DNA from: Haliclystus octoradiatus | Lineage: Eukaryota; Cnidaria; Staurozoa; Stauromedusae; Haliclystidae | Assembly: GCA_916610825.1 (NCBI GenBank) | Contig: OU744448.1 | Location: forward strand, 8,790,650-8,854,649 | DNA length: 64,000 nt | Direction of reading: 5' to 3' | Shown here: positions 44,996 through 57,249 of the stretch, piece by piece | Layout: each line of letters opens with the position of its first letter | How positions within the stretch are numbered: position 1 is the first letter of the stretch | Translations under genes and position numbers: made by a program | The notes under the pieces: generated by a model | The model's input: only the letters and a program-made list of their open reading frames with translations | What the model was told of the DNA's origin: nothing | The model's database searches: none

Positions 44996-46002
44996 CACCA
45001 AGTAATGATAAATATGATCAAATTTATAGCAAGAATGCAAGTGTCCTGATAGAAATTCATACAAATATGTTGTTGGTAATTGCAACATACCAACACTAAA
45101 ACAAACCATCACAAGATAGAGTTGATGTTGAGAGGGAATATACTTTCAGCTGTACTGATGTCCACCATCAGTCTTTGCGTCAACAGCTTTCAGAACAGAT
45201 AAAAACGCCTTCGACACGACTGAAAATATTTGATTTCAACCCTGTTATTTTTATAACCAGGACAATGGACATTGTAACCAAGTAAGTAACATAGATAATC
45301 TAACAAAACGCCGGCTTAAAGCCCGGAAAAATGTTTCTGCTTGATGTTGATGCTTTTCATTAGTATCTATAATAGACTTACGTGGATTAATGATCCAATC
45401 GGCAGTCTTTAAGGAAATACTTAGCGACCACGAATATCCAAAGTGGCTGACGCAAGGTAATAAAATAGCATTTTCTGTAGGGGGAAAATCCTCGATATGT
45501 TGTCCACCTTTTTAATAGTTTTTGTTTGTAAATGAATCAGGTTTTCCTTTATGAACGAATTATTGATCATTTCCAGTCTCAAGTTGAATGATACATGATT
45601 TATAATATCTGTTTTGCAATCAATTTTGATGGTAAATTTGTTACATTTCCTAGATTCTCGGTTAGATTTGAAATTATTCATAAATGTTTGATGATCATTC
45701 TGGTCCTCCAATAAATCTCGTTGGGCGGGCAGGAAAATACTATTTAGATTATTTTCATCAATAACAAGAGCAAATTGCTTAGAGTTTAGATTGCAAAGAG
45801 TTTTTAGGAAACATCAAATAACTTTCAATTAAAAGGGCACTAAAGTATATGCTTTGCGTCAGCTATTATTGTTACCCTTGTTACATTACCTTGGTAGGGT
45901 CAATACAACTACCATAGTATCAACATATGCAGTCCTACAAAGAATTTTCAAAACTTGACAATTGGACATTAGTAAATTTATAAGTTGAGTAATACAATTC
46001 AC
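44996..46002. other. Intron with an unexplained minus-strand frame
   Basis: A minus-strand frame from about 45790 to 45421 reads more than 110 residues (KCNKFTIKIDCKTDII, then SFNLRLEMINNSFI) and ends at a stop. It has no clear acceptor or donor and no known family. It might be a decayed or alternative exon of the receptor. Confidence 0.3.
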
Positions 46003-46229
46003 CTCTGATAACATTTTCAAATCATTGGTTATTGGACTATAAAAAAGACAACTTTCTTCGTCCATCGTTTCCCACATCGGATGCTCTCGTAAATTCGGCT
46101 TACAATATCGCGTTACATTGCCACCCCCATACTTGCATCTTTGCTTTACTACTTGTCCAACTAATGTAGTATTCCATCGATAAGAGCCACGAATAACATC
46201 TCTTCCTGCATCATCTTCAAAGCAACAAT
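46003..46229 (-). CDS. Adhesion GPCR exon: HRM (hormone receptor motif) domain
   Basis: Acceptor ATTTTTAG, 227 bp, donor GTGAAT. It encodes CCFEDDAGRDVIRGSYRWN, GQVVKQRCKYGGGNVTRYC and MWETMDEESC. The spacing of Cys, Trp and the T/G-x-x-V-x-x-x-C and R-x-C elements is that of the extracellular HRM domain found before GAIN in many adhesion GPCRs. It enters with a split GAT codon and leaves in phase 0, matching its neighbours. Confidence 0.88.
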
Positions 46230-46981
46230 CTAAAAATATACAAAGAACACTTCATAAGATCTCATGACTCCCAAAATAAATATTTCAATTCAAATTTTGA
46301 CACAAACATTGCAAAAATCATGCATTTGGACTGTGCGCCTATACTCAAAATGTATGCTTCAAATTAATGCATTTGAATGCATGAATTCCACGCATATCGT
46401 GACAGACTTTACAAGCGTGTGAATATACAACAATTACAAATAACGTATACAGCGATCGTTTACACGATATCTTGTCTCGTCTGCATGGTAACAAGATATC
46501 TGGAATAAGAAACCTTGGAATTGCGAAGTTTAAAATTGTAACTCTGTATGACATTGAAAATGAACTGAAAATCTCAGTGTTGCAAATATGCCATCGCCAA
46601 CAAAGTCATCAGTCACTGGAATATCTTTTGATTAGTCAACATCGATCCCATTTGTGCTTAATATAGTGTTTCATCCATCACATCACTCTTATTGAACTAA
46701 TGCTTATAATCAACCTTAATGAGCTTGGACATTTTCCAACACAACGTAAAATAAAATAATTTCAAATAAATCATTCTTTGACTCCAAAATATGATTTTTC
46801 CCAAATATTTAGAAATGCAGCATTTTAAATAAAACTTAACAAAGCCAATTTATGTAAATATTTCAGTTACTACAGTAAAGCTAAACCAGCTCGTATTTAT
46901 TAGCTTGTAAACAATTCTGAATTAAAAACTTCCTTTATTGATATAAAATTTCATATGTCTGTAGAAGTATGACAATCTTAC
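46230..46981. other. Intron, nothing recognised
   Basis: A short palindromic stretch (ACACGATATCTTG near 46460 and CAAGATATCTGG near 46490) only. Confidence 0.45.
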
Positions 46982-47224
46982 CCAGATTGGTAAATCGATA
47001 ACTTGATATAATCAATCCTTGTAAAGATACATAGGTTGCAATTTGGTCAGTGGTTGATTTCATAAGTTTGCAAAGGAGCAAACGATCAGAAGTTGAAACA
47101 AATTGATAATACAGCATCATTGTCACTTTCACACTTCCAGGTCTATTAATATCAAAATAATAAATTGATATCATTCCATAATCTATATCAGTATCAGTCG
47201 GTGTGAGAATATCGATATCAGCAG
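46982..47224 (-). CDS. Adhesion GPCR exon: second half of a SEA-like domain
   Basis: The acceptor GACGTGGTCAG leads to ADIDILTPTDTD, then FDINRPGSVKVTMMLYYQFV and SLQGLIISSYRFTNL, followed by donor GTAAGATT. RPGSVKV resembles the conserved turn after the cleavage region of SEA domains. The 243-bp exon joins the HRM exon through a split GAT codon and the upstream exon through a split GCT. SEA assignment is by motif only. Confidence 0.7.
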
Positions 47225-49248
47225 CTGACCACGTCAAATAGTTTAGAATGATCATTGTAAAGACTTTTTATTTGAGAATGGGATTGATTAGCGATAAAAT
47301 TGACAGCTTCAATATTTTTGGAAATCAACTTGTTGTGCCTCCAGCTGAATAAATTACTTCATTTTGAGGAACTTCAAATTTGATTTGACATTGACTGAAA
47401 AAACCTTATGAAATGTAAGTGGATACTTTTTAAATTGATCTGAAAAATTGACCAAACTGGAATATAGTAGCTAGATTGACCTGAAATTTATTTGGACATT
47501 TATGAAATTGATTTTAATATAATTATAAATTTAGAGCCATGGTGAGCCCCCGGGTGAGCCCAATGCCACCGGCCTATACAATAGGTGCTGCGAACCTTAG
47601 AGAACCTATGAACACCGATTGTTAATATTTAAAGTGAATCTGAATAGCTGCATTACATCTAAGGTGCTGGATAGTTTTTACAGCAACATGGAATCTGATG
47701 AAAATGACACAGAAGAATCCAATAATTTAATGGTTCAAACCGGACAAAAAGGCTTTGCATGGAATTTTTCGAAGTGCAGTCTCGCATATTTTTTATCTCT
47801 ATATCAATAGTATTGTTTATTTGTAAATAAGTTAATTTTATATTTCTATATTAGTATATTTGTTGTCTTTTCACGACTTATGTACGCCTCACTGTCGAAA
47901 TAATACAACTAATATATTGTCGAAAATTGCGGGTTGCGAACAAAGCGACACGGACCCCCCGGGTCACGCTTTTTGACCAAAATAGTTACGAAAATACATG
48001 TATTTTTTATACAAAATATTGAATTAAGCAAAGCATGGTCTTTCTTTTCAGCCAAAACGGGTTCGAATCAATTTATCAAGTCAATAGAATATATTAAGAG
48101 ATACTTCCTACTTTATAATTTTCAGAATTGAGCGCTGCAAAGTTTGTCAAAGATTTCTCATTTTATATTTGTCACAGTAATTTCAATACGAAGGTAACTC
48201 CACAAATATTAATTTATGTATATTTTGAAACAATCCCAAAATAAATATATCAAGAACGCACGTCATTTGAAAGATTGGAATTTTCTGCATCGTTTATAGT
48301 AAGTTCCAAGACATAAACCGAATCAATCACCTCTGCATATGATTTTTAAGAATCGACACATTAATTTCTTTATTTTGATGCTAGATTTGTAACAGATAAC
48401 GCAAGGTAATTTTCTTTAAACTCCAAGGTAGATCTATTTTTCTTATCATCACAAAGTCGAAATTTCATGAAAATATACATATTGTCCTTTTGATTAAGCC
48501 TCTTATCTGGCTATATCAACCTCAATTCTGTTTAAAATATCAAGATTTTGAAATTTGCTTGCAAAAACACACATTGGGTAAAAACACATATATTTCTTCC
48601 AGAATTTGGAGAAATAAACTACAGGTATTATAAATAATTGTTTAGCAACCTATGAGAATCATAAAGTTCTATTTAATATGTTGTAAACTAAAGTAAAACG
48701 CTAATGGTTTGAACATGCTCACATTAGATTTGAACAAAAACACAAAAGATCACTCCCACAAAATTTGCGCATGCTCAGTACAGGATAACGTAAAGTACGC
48801 AACCCGGGGCTAACATTTGGAATTAACGAAAATAAAGTTCTTCTCTTTTATTACGAACTTTTTTGCGAATATCGCATCGAGGTATTGAAGTAATTTCCAT
48901 GTAAACAGACACGCGTAGATCTTATATCAAGCAGTGCCCTTGCAACACAAATACTTCACAGCAAATCAGTTTAACTCCAAATATAAATGTCTTTGTCGAA
49001 TCATACTCTATTCGATCGATGTAACTTTGATAGAAAAGTGTCGAAGTGAAATTGTTCAATGTTCTGATTTCATCAATCTGAAAACAAAGATGTTGTAAAA
49101 AACTAAAATTAATACACCATTAATCTTGAAACATTAAGAGAAATAAGGATGGATTAAATATAATTATTTTATAACTTTTTCCTGGATTTCACTCATCCCC
49201 CCCTTTTCTGATACATAAGGGGTAGCAGTGAAGTCACTTTCGCTGTAC
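47225..49248. other. Intron, holding one possible extra exon
   Basis: A GC-poor stretch with many polypyrimidine tracts. 48955-49077 is a candidate exon (listed separately). Nothing else is recognised. Confidence 0.4.
48955..49077 (-). CDS. Possible alternative SEA-like exon
   Basis: The strong acceptor TTTGTTTTCAG precedes 41 open codons, IDEIRTLNNFTSTLFYQSYI then DRIEYDSTKTFIFGVKLICC. A weak GTATTT donor follows. NFTSTLFYQSYI resembles NISSTLFNSFNQ of the exon at 50376-50488, so it may be a duplicated or alternative exon. Phase 0/0 does not fit between its neighbours. Confidence 0.35.
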
Positions 49249-49331
49249 CCGCTGCTCCGACTTCCTTGTAATATGGGTGAACTCTCATAACAGCTTCCAT
49301 ATTAAAGCTAATTCTAGCTCTAGAATCAAAC
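49249..49331 (-). CDS. Adhesion GPCR exon: SEA-like region, middle
   Basis: Acceptor AATCTTTACAG, 83 bp, donor GTACAG. It encodes FDSRARISFNMEAVMRVHPY then YKEVGAA. It leaves one base that completes a codon with the 47224 exon. On entry it needs two bases, which the exon at 50376 does not supply, so another exon should lie between 49332 and 50375. Confidence 0.65.
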
Positions 49332-50375
49332 CTGTAAAGATTGTTATATGGAAGTAAATTGGAAATAGAGAAAAGCAAAATGATATATGCTCATCTAACA
49401 TTGATTAGACTTCCACCTGTATCAGTTAATTACAGTGTAGAGGGAATGCATCAACAAAGAAATTCGTTACACAGGATGTGAATATTATGGTGCTTCAAGA
49501 AATATTTTTAGTTTTCCTCTGTAGAGAATTAATATTATTATTAATCGAGATTGGATTTTTGAAGGGTTCACAATAAAACTTAATTGAAACAATAAATAGG
49601 GAATTACATTTTCAAGTTCCCGGAGAAACCTGCCGTTTTAGTTCAAGTTTCAATGAGTTTTGCTGAGTTTCAACTTTTGATTCCCTGCATAATTAATGAA
49701 TAATAAAATAATTATAAAGCTTGTTATCTCGTCTGACATTGAGGATTATCAGATCTCGATGATCTATTATCTACATCAGCACGTCTTGAGTAGATAATGG
49801 AGCCTTCAGTCTGATAATTCTCAATGTCGCGGTCAAGGTCAAAGTAGATCAATAATTTTTTATTGTCTCACAGAATTTACATAAGATTTCCTATCGATTT
49901 TATTATAGTACTGCTGGCGGCATTTCAAAAAACCAAGTTTGGATAAAGCAAATCACGGTATGGGTGGCTCCAGGCTGCAATAAATTATCAATCAATGAAT
50001 TGAAAATTTTTTGATGACTACCAATTATAAAAAGGAATTATGCTGTTATAACATGCATATAATGTTAAAGTCCGTTTCTTCGTTAGTTACTATTCATTAA
50101 TTGAAGCTAACGTCCAATTTTTTCAAAAATGTATATTAGGTTATTTGAAGTAAATGCATATGCTTGCACAAAAGGAATCTTCTCAAATGTATCTGTTAGA
50201 TGATTTATTCGAAGAAATCTTTATGCTTTTTGAATGGTGTGGATAGATGTATAATCAAGATGTGGCCTCTGTTTATCAATCAACAGTGGATGATAGGAAG
50301 CAGAAGAAAATTTGGGGTTTCCAATTAATAAATAACGATAGATAAAGTACAGTATCAACATTCTAATTACTTTAC
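49332..50375. other. Intron(s) with a hairpin; a missing exon is expected here
   Basis: Contains an inverted repeat: GACATTGAGGATTATCAGA (49735-49753) against TCTGATAATTCTCAATGTC (49810-49828), with inner complementary TATTATCTAC/GTAGATAATG. I could not find the exon demanded by the reading phase. Confidence 0.5.
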
Positions 50376-50488
50376 CCATGTTTGCATCGTTTGATTGAAA
50401 CTATTGAATAATGTAGATGATATATTCTCCAGCTGTGGATCGAACTCCATTGAGTCTATGACCACGTAAATTCTTGTTGTCGACGTAT
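50376..50488 (-). CDS. Adhesion GPCR exon: start of a SEA-like domain
   Basis: Acceptor CTGTTCCACAG, 113 bp, donor GTAAAG. It encodes TSTTRIYVVIDSMEFDPQLE then NISSTLFNSFNQTMQTW. The strand, then D-P-x-L-x-N-x-S-S-x-x-F, then helix pattern is that of SEA domains. The first two bases complete a GAT with the Ig exon. N-glycosylation sites NIS and NQT are present. Confidence 0.75.
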
Positions 50489-51830
50489 CTGTGGAACAGA
50501 AGTCAAATTAAGAATCGTCTATCATTAGTGTTGCATAGGATGGTGAATCCTGAGTCGACAATTGAGACTATAAGGAGCCTATACCTGAAAGGTAATCCAT
50601 TGCTTTGCTACTACCTACTTTTTCTTTCCAATGAGGGAGTTACATCCACAAATTTTTATCATAAAGTCTTCCTTTTTGTATTATTTCAGCTTCAAATGAT
50701 TTTGAACATGATCATGATACGTAGTATGCTGGCTAGTATGGCGCAACACCGATTTTCACGCAAGGACGTCAAGAAACTAGTCAGATAATCAACCTTGACA
50801 GCAGCAGAGCAGTGTAATATATGAGTTGAGAACCAAGATAGTGCGGCTCAAATTCACGTTTTAAAAACTTTTTAATAGTTCATAATAATATTCCACCTTT
50901 ACGTAAGTAACCCACGTAAGCTGTATAATATTCAAACATTAAATAATTAAACTATAAAAACAGGTTCTTTCTCCAGTCGATAAGGGTGTTCGATATTTTA
51001 GATTGTTTCATTTGGATGCAAAGTCTATGTTTTTAAAGTGAAAAGTGCATGCAAGTTCGGATCAAAATTTTAATGTGCTTTTAGAGAGAATGGTTGCATT
51101 TCTGCAATCTAATTTGAATGGATCTGAATACAGAATAATCAATCAAATTGTGTGAGTTATAAGAATAATGAAAAAGAAGGTTGAGAAGAAAGAGAAGAGC
51201 GATTTTTCGTAGTATTGAATTGGTGTTCGTGAGGGCACCTGGACACATGTTGAATTAAATCCTTGATCAAGTTTCTCATCGTTGACCATTATTCCATCTG
51301 CTTCATTCTGGAGTGGCATGTGCATGTCACGCAGCATTTTTAAACAAATGGCAACTTCAAAAACATTCAAGAACATCAAATAATGATAAATATACTTTAT
51401 TGAAAAGCCATACAGGGACACAAACTAGCATGATATGTATAACAATCCGACACTATAATGAAACTCAAAACTGCAATTTTTCGTATTTTGATACATAATA
51501 CTATAAAGTAATTGTAAATACAAATTCTTATCAGAATTCCAGTAACGGATGTCGCTGTCCTATTTCTATATAAGATATGAAACCATCAGATATGTTGTTA
51601 AAAAAAATATGTTGTAGAAACAGGACTCAAGTATCTATTACTAGATTCTAGGGGTTGTCATACCCTTTACACTCCTACTAGGAAAGGCATTGCTAAGTGA
51701 TCAAGTAGAATAAAACTAAACAATTTTAGCTGACAGAATGACAATGATCCATATCTTTGTCCACATCCAGCATGCATTTAATTATATTTAACTATAAATA
51801 TTCAAATATAGAATTTTAAGTTTTACTTAC
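50489..51830. other. Intron, no supported exon
   Basis: A minus-strand frame at 51143-51421 and a plus-strand frame at 50474-50788 have no splice or family support. AT-rich DNA otherwise. Confidence 0.4.
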
Positions 51831-52112
51831 CATCAAATTGAAACAAAGTCTCTTCTGATGTCGTGTTACCAGTATTTCTTGTTATTGCTTTGCACTTGTA
51901 ATAGCCTTGATCTTGAACCGAATTAACATCATAATGAATAAACTTGAGATCTCTATCAGAGGTTTCAATCAATTTATCATTCTTGAAAAATTGGATTGAA
52001 TTCACTGCATCGGTTGTAATTACTTCACAACGCAACTGTAATAAAACTGAAGTAGTTCCAATTTCGGTAAAACTTACGATGGATGGTCTATTTCCTATGA
52101 TAATCGGTTTTT
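51831..52112 (-). CDS. Adhesion GPCR exon: immunoglobulin domain
   Basis: Acceptor TTTTTCTAG, 282 bp, donor GTAAGT. It encodes KPIIIGNRPSIVSFTEIG, LRCEVITTDAVNSIQFFKND and DQGYYKCKAITRNTG. The Cys in RCEV and the D-x-G-x-Y-x-C motif define an Ig fold; the usual Trp is replaced by Phe. A single exon carries the whole domain, with phase 1 at both ends, the normal arrangement for shuffled extracellular modules. Confidence 0.88.
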
Positions 52113-55100
52113 CTAGAAAAATAAAGTGGGAAAAAGATATACAGAAAGGTTTATCAAATAAGATGACTGGTCAAAAAAAAAATGAAAGTTTGAAAGTTGA
52201 ATTGCATTCTCGATGTTATTGTTCTAGTGGGTGAGGAAATCATAAGTTGAAAATTTGAGTTCTAAAAAATATTGGGTCATGGATGCTGAATGCTCTCTAA
52301 ATTAATACACAAAGTCAATGGGAAAAAAGCTCCAAAATTTCAAAAATATATAATCAAATCTCAGTAGAGTATTTTGAATAATTTTTTATACTGTATCTAT
52401 GAAGGTAACAATGTCAGAAATATTACTATGGCATTTAAAAATCTATTGGATGAGAACCTATAGTGAAAATTTGTGTTTCAAAGTCATGCATTTGATTGGA
52501 TGGCTTCCACTGTTATCATTATTATGATGACGCTCATTTTTATTTATTTTTATGATATAGCAAGAGAGCATTGCTTGGAATTGATTAATTGAATATGGAA
52601 AATTCACGGTAGTAACTATACCTGTACCTGTGTGGGGTTATTTGAACATTTTGTGTTAAAATGAAACAATTATTAAGAGCGTAGATACGTAAAAACTTTC
52701 TGTAAAACATATATTTCAATTAGTAATTTGGGCTATAATTGTTTTAATGCTAATGTATACTTTCTACGTAGGTGTGAAGATATTAGTTTGAGAAGTAGCG
52801 CGCGGATAAAGCACAAACATGAATTTTATTTGGTGATTTGGTTTGTTTGGATACATTCACCCATATCTTTCAATAGGTGTTTGAATTTTTGTGTTGAACA
52901 TAAACAAGTATTTACTTTATAAACAATTTCTATATGAAAATTTTTTGATAAGAACAGAATGTGTTTGTGAGAATAACAGATCAAACTTGGGCAACTGGTA
53001 ATACAATCGAGATTTTTATTTTTATGTTTATACGTGTTGTGAAATCAATATGAGCAAGGCAATATGCAGACCATAATACGGAGAGTAGACAACATTTCCC
53101 CCTTAAGTAACATTCTGAGGTGTAGTTTTGCTTACAAATAGGGTATAAACTTCGATCACGATATATATGATTATTCAACCTAAGCACAAGTTGAAAGGTT
53201 AAGCAGTGTTTTTCAGTATCTGTTGTATCTATTGAAAGCCAACATCAGTACTTATATATAACTCCAAATTTGCAAGATGTTATGAAAATAGATGAAGTAG
53301 CTATTAACATTGGCAGCAGAGGTGAAATCAGCAATGATGAGGATTTGATAATAACCAGGATGCGAATTGACAGAAACAGTGTAATGACGTCATGCAATTA
53401 TGGATCATGCGCCGTTGATACTTCTGCCCGCGGTGCGATGTAGATCAGCAAGCGTTCTCACGAGTACAGCTCTTTTTACGCTACACAAATTTAACCCGGG
53501 TGTGACTCAGTTACGCTAGCCTGGGTTGATGTAAACAATCCGAGTCTACGGAGAATTATTTCTCCGTAAATATTCATCTTAGAGCATGGGGAGGGAAAGA
53601 AAAGATATCTGTCTAAACCCAAAAACACAAGAGTAGGAAATAAAATCAAGTTATCAATCTTAACTTAAACTTTATTCTTTCGGACCTCTACAATCTGATC
53701 AACTCTACTTCAGAGTAACTGTTTATCAAGCAAACATGATATTGAGAATTTGTTAATTAATCATTGAAATTTTTGAAAATAAATCAGTCAAAATCTTTCT
53801 TTTCTGTATGTTATTTCACAATAGTGTATCGTTTCAAAAAAATATTGCAAAGTAGAATCTTTTCCTAAGATATTTCTTGTATGCCTATATATGATAGAAT
53901 GATTTTATAATAATCTAAATCAAAATTAAGTCAAAACTAAAGCTAGAATTTTCTGAATTGAAATGCATACAGCTACACCTTCTGCAAATTCATCAAATCA
54001 ATGCAAATATGTATGTTTTGCGCCTTATTTTACCAAACTTAGTTTCATTTGTTAAAATACTATAAGGACATTACGCAGCTATCAACTTCCAATAAAGATA
54101 GATGAAGACAAAATATTAAAAAAAAATTAATAACAACATTACAATAACAATATTGCTATGTATAGTATATATGTCATAGACAGGTAGTTGCATTACAGAA
54201 ATTACTATTATAGCTGATGGAAATATGGCAGGTGAATTAAGATGATTCACTGAATAGTTAGGTTGTATTGAAGTATTTTCTTATCCTTGCTTCGATGTCA
54301 ATTTGTATGCATACATAGAAATAAAGACAATATAAAATTTGCTTGGCAGTAAGAGGATGACGAACATTGCTTCCAAATGGTTAAATGTGTTTTCCAGATT
54401 AAGGAATGCCTGATAATAAAAGAGGAACATATATTAATCAATTGAATGACTAAAGATCACAAATTCAATCCGTGAAACTACGTGTTATGGAAAATTCCTC
54501 TGCCTACATCTGTGCTTCCTATTCTATATTATTCTCTGTTGTATGTAACAGTGAGCACTTTCATGTCTATTCATATATAATATGTGTTCAAAATGTATTT
54601 GAGTCATTAAATATAACTGATTTTTTAATTTATTAGTATAATAATCAAATCATAAATAGGTCGTATGGAGCAGGCCTTCCTTACATTACATATGACATTG
54701 TGAATTTGTGATACGCCCGAATTGGATCAATTTAAAAGTCTCACATGATGATAGATCAATAAAATCAAAAAGTTTGCTGCAGTGCGTGAGGCAGTGAGTA
54801 AAGCTATTGGCTTATGTCAGATATAGTCAAATAGCAAATTACTATGAATTAAATGCAACAAAGATCAGTAAATTTTAGTAAGGTTGATACTGAAAATGCT
54901 GCACACAGACATATATCTTTTTTGATGATTAGTATACCCTACAATGTAATCATCGAAAAGACTTTAGGTCTGCGTGCAGACTAGGTACTGATTATTCAAA
55001 CACTTTTTAATTCGACTGTATTTGAATAAAAATATAAATTATTTCTTACAAGGCCAATTGGTTAGCCTAATTGTTCAAAGTTATAACTTGGAAATGATCA

Positions 55101-55330
55101 TATTTTGCTTTATTCAATCTCTTTCTTTCCATTCCGTCTATAGTTATTATTATTATCAGCTATTACTATTATTATTTGATGAATGGTTAGCACGCTAGTG
55201 TTGCATCTACCTGTAACTGCTGTATTTCCAGCACATCTTCAAGCTGTTAAGTTTTATTTATGATTCAGTAAACAATCTGAATAAGGTAAATATATCTTTA
55301 TGAAATGTAGGACTTAGATCAACTTATCAG
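52113..55330. other. Right part of a long intron, nothing recognised
   Basis: No gene or clear element. 53450-53560 is locally GC-richer (CCGCGGTGCGATG; ACCCGGGTGTGACTC) and may be a decayed repeat. Confidence 0.4.
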
Positions 55331-55339
55331 AACTATCAG

Positions 55340-56035
55340 TTCTAGATGCATTGACTATTTAAGACAGGTGACATATATATATACTGGTTCATGTTAGATA
55401 TAGATTTGATACATTTTGAGATGTATATATTGTGCTTACTACCAGATCCAGATATACTGACCATTGAAGACAGGTGGTTAATATATACAGGTTTATATTA
55501 GATAGATTTGATACAGTGTAAGGCGTATATAGCATGTTGACTATCAGATCCAGATACATTGACCATTGAAGACAGGTGGCCAATATATACAGGTATATAC
55601 AAATTAATTATCATATATAGATACATTGACTATTCAAGACCGGCGGTCTATGTATACAGGTCTTCAATGTATTAGATATAGATTTGATACAATGTAATAT
55701 GTGTATAATGTGCTGACCATCATATCTAAATACATTGATCGTTTAAGACAGGTGGCATATATATATATACAGGTTCATATTAGATATAGATTAGAAACAG
55801 TTTATGGTGTATTTTGTGTTGACTACCAGATCTAGATACATTGACCATTGGAGACAGGTGGCTTAATTTTACAGGTATAAACAAATTAAATACAAAGAAT
55901 GGTGTATATAGTGTGCTAACTATAAGATCTAGATACGTTGAATATTTAACACCGATGGCCTATATATGCAGGTTTATATTAGATATAGATTTGATACAGT
56001 GTAAGGTGTATATAGTGTGCTGACTATCAGATAAG
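55340..56035. repeat. Minisatellite, ~108-bp unit, about 6-7 diverged copies
   Basis: Units share CAGATCCAGATACATTGACC, ATTGAAGACAGGTGG, TATATACAGGTTTATATTAG and ATATAGATTTGATACAGTGT words in fixed order at roughly 100-110-bp spacing, with many substitutions and small gaps. It lies in the large receptor intron. Confidence 0.85.
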
Positions 56036-57240
56036 CAGACTCTAGAAAAAATATTTGCAGTGCGCTCAGCTTTTTTAATGTGCATATCCTGAAACAAATA
56101 TAACTGCTACTGTAATAAAATGGTATGCAGCGCTGCCACTTTTATGGTGTGCAGTATTGTCATATTAGGGATTAACCGCATTTACTAGACCTAAAGCAAT
56201 ATGTGTTTAAGGGACCATTTATGCCTCCAATCCACTTAAGGTGGTTATGTAAATTAAAACACGCCACGCAATTTCCTGCTAGCCTTCCGCTTCGAAATAC
56301 TTGTTTATGCTAGTATCATAAAGTATAGAACAAAACATAAAGAATAGAATAGAAGTATATAATAAAGTATAGAAGCTAAAACCATCAACATACTGCATAT
56401 AATACATTAAAGCTGTATTTCCTTACCTTTTTCTATTTCCTACCTTGAATATGCATCGTTAGAGAGGAGAGATGATGATTTGATTGGCTAGGCCATTTCA
56501 TTTTCACAGTCGATGAGAAGTTGAAAACTTCTATAGGTTTGGGCTCCAATACATATAAGCATGATCACTCCCTACGAAGTATTTGAAGTATTTGAAACGA
56601 ATAAACTGATTATTTATGTATTGATAGGTTATGTTCAAAGTTGGTTAGATGAATAAATGTTATGATCAGTCAATTATTATAATTTTACGTACTGATTTAT
56701 TTACGTATTTAATAATGATTGCTATTTAACGATAGTAAATCATTACCCATAAAATATACAAATGAATAAAAGCTCATACGACTTGGCTTAAGTGTCTTTA
56801 AGCTGCAATACGATGTCGATGTAAAATATTTTTTCACCACGATGTAATGTACGATGATAATATATAATAATGTTCTTTGAAACGGTGAAAGTATGACTGA
56901 TGATTCTCAAACTGATCATAATTTGTAAAAATAACGCTTTGGAGTGACCTTTATACGATGTAAACACAAACAGATAAACAAGGTAAAAATTGATTAAAAA
57001 ATATTTACAAAAATTGAGCGACCAAAACTAACTTTAATATTGAGGCTTGAATCAAACGAGGCCAGGCATCTATTATTAACAGCTGGCTCCTGATTTGACC
57101 TACAATTCTAGGCACATCACATTGAACGTCATTGTCCCTTAACAATTTAACAGTTTACAAACAGGACGAATTAGTTGATATTTGGATATCTTCAAATGAA
57201 CTGAGCTGAGTGTACATTACGCATACGTAAATTTTCACTA
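56036..57240. other. Intron, nothing recognised
   Basis: AT-rich non-coding DNA. Confidence 0.45.
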
Positions 57241-57249
57241 ATACAATAT

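Noticed and set aside
51143..51421. Minus-strand frame with a hydrophobic end, considered as a receptor exon
   Set aside because: No good splice sites in phase with the Ig and SEA exons, which already fit each other directly.
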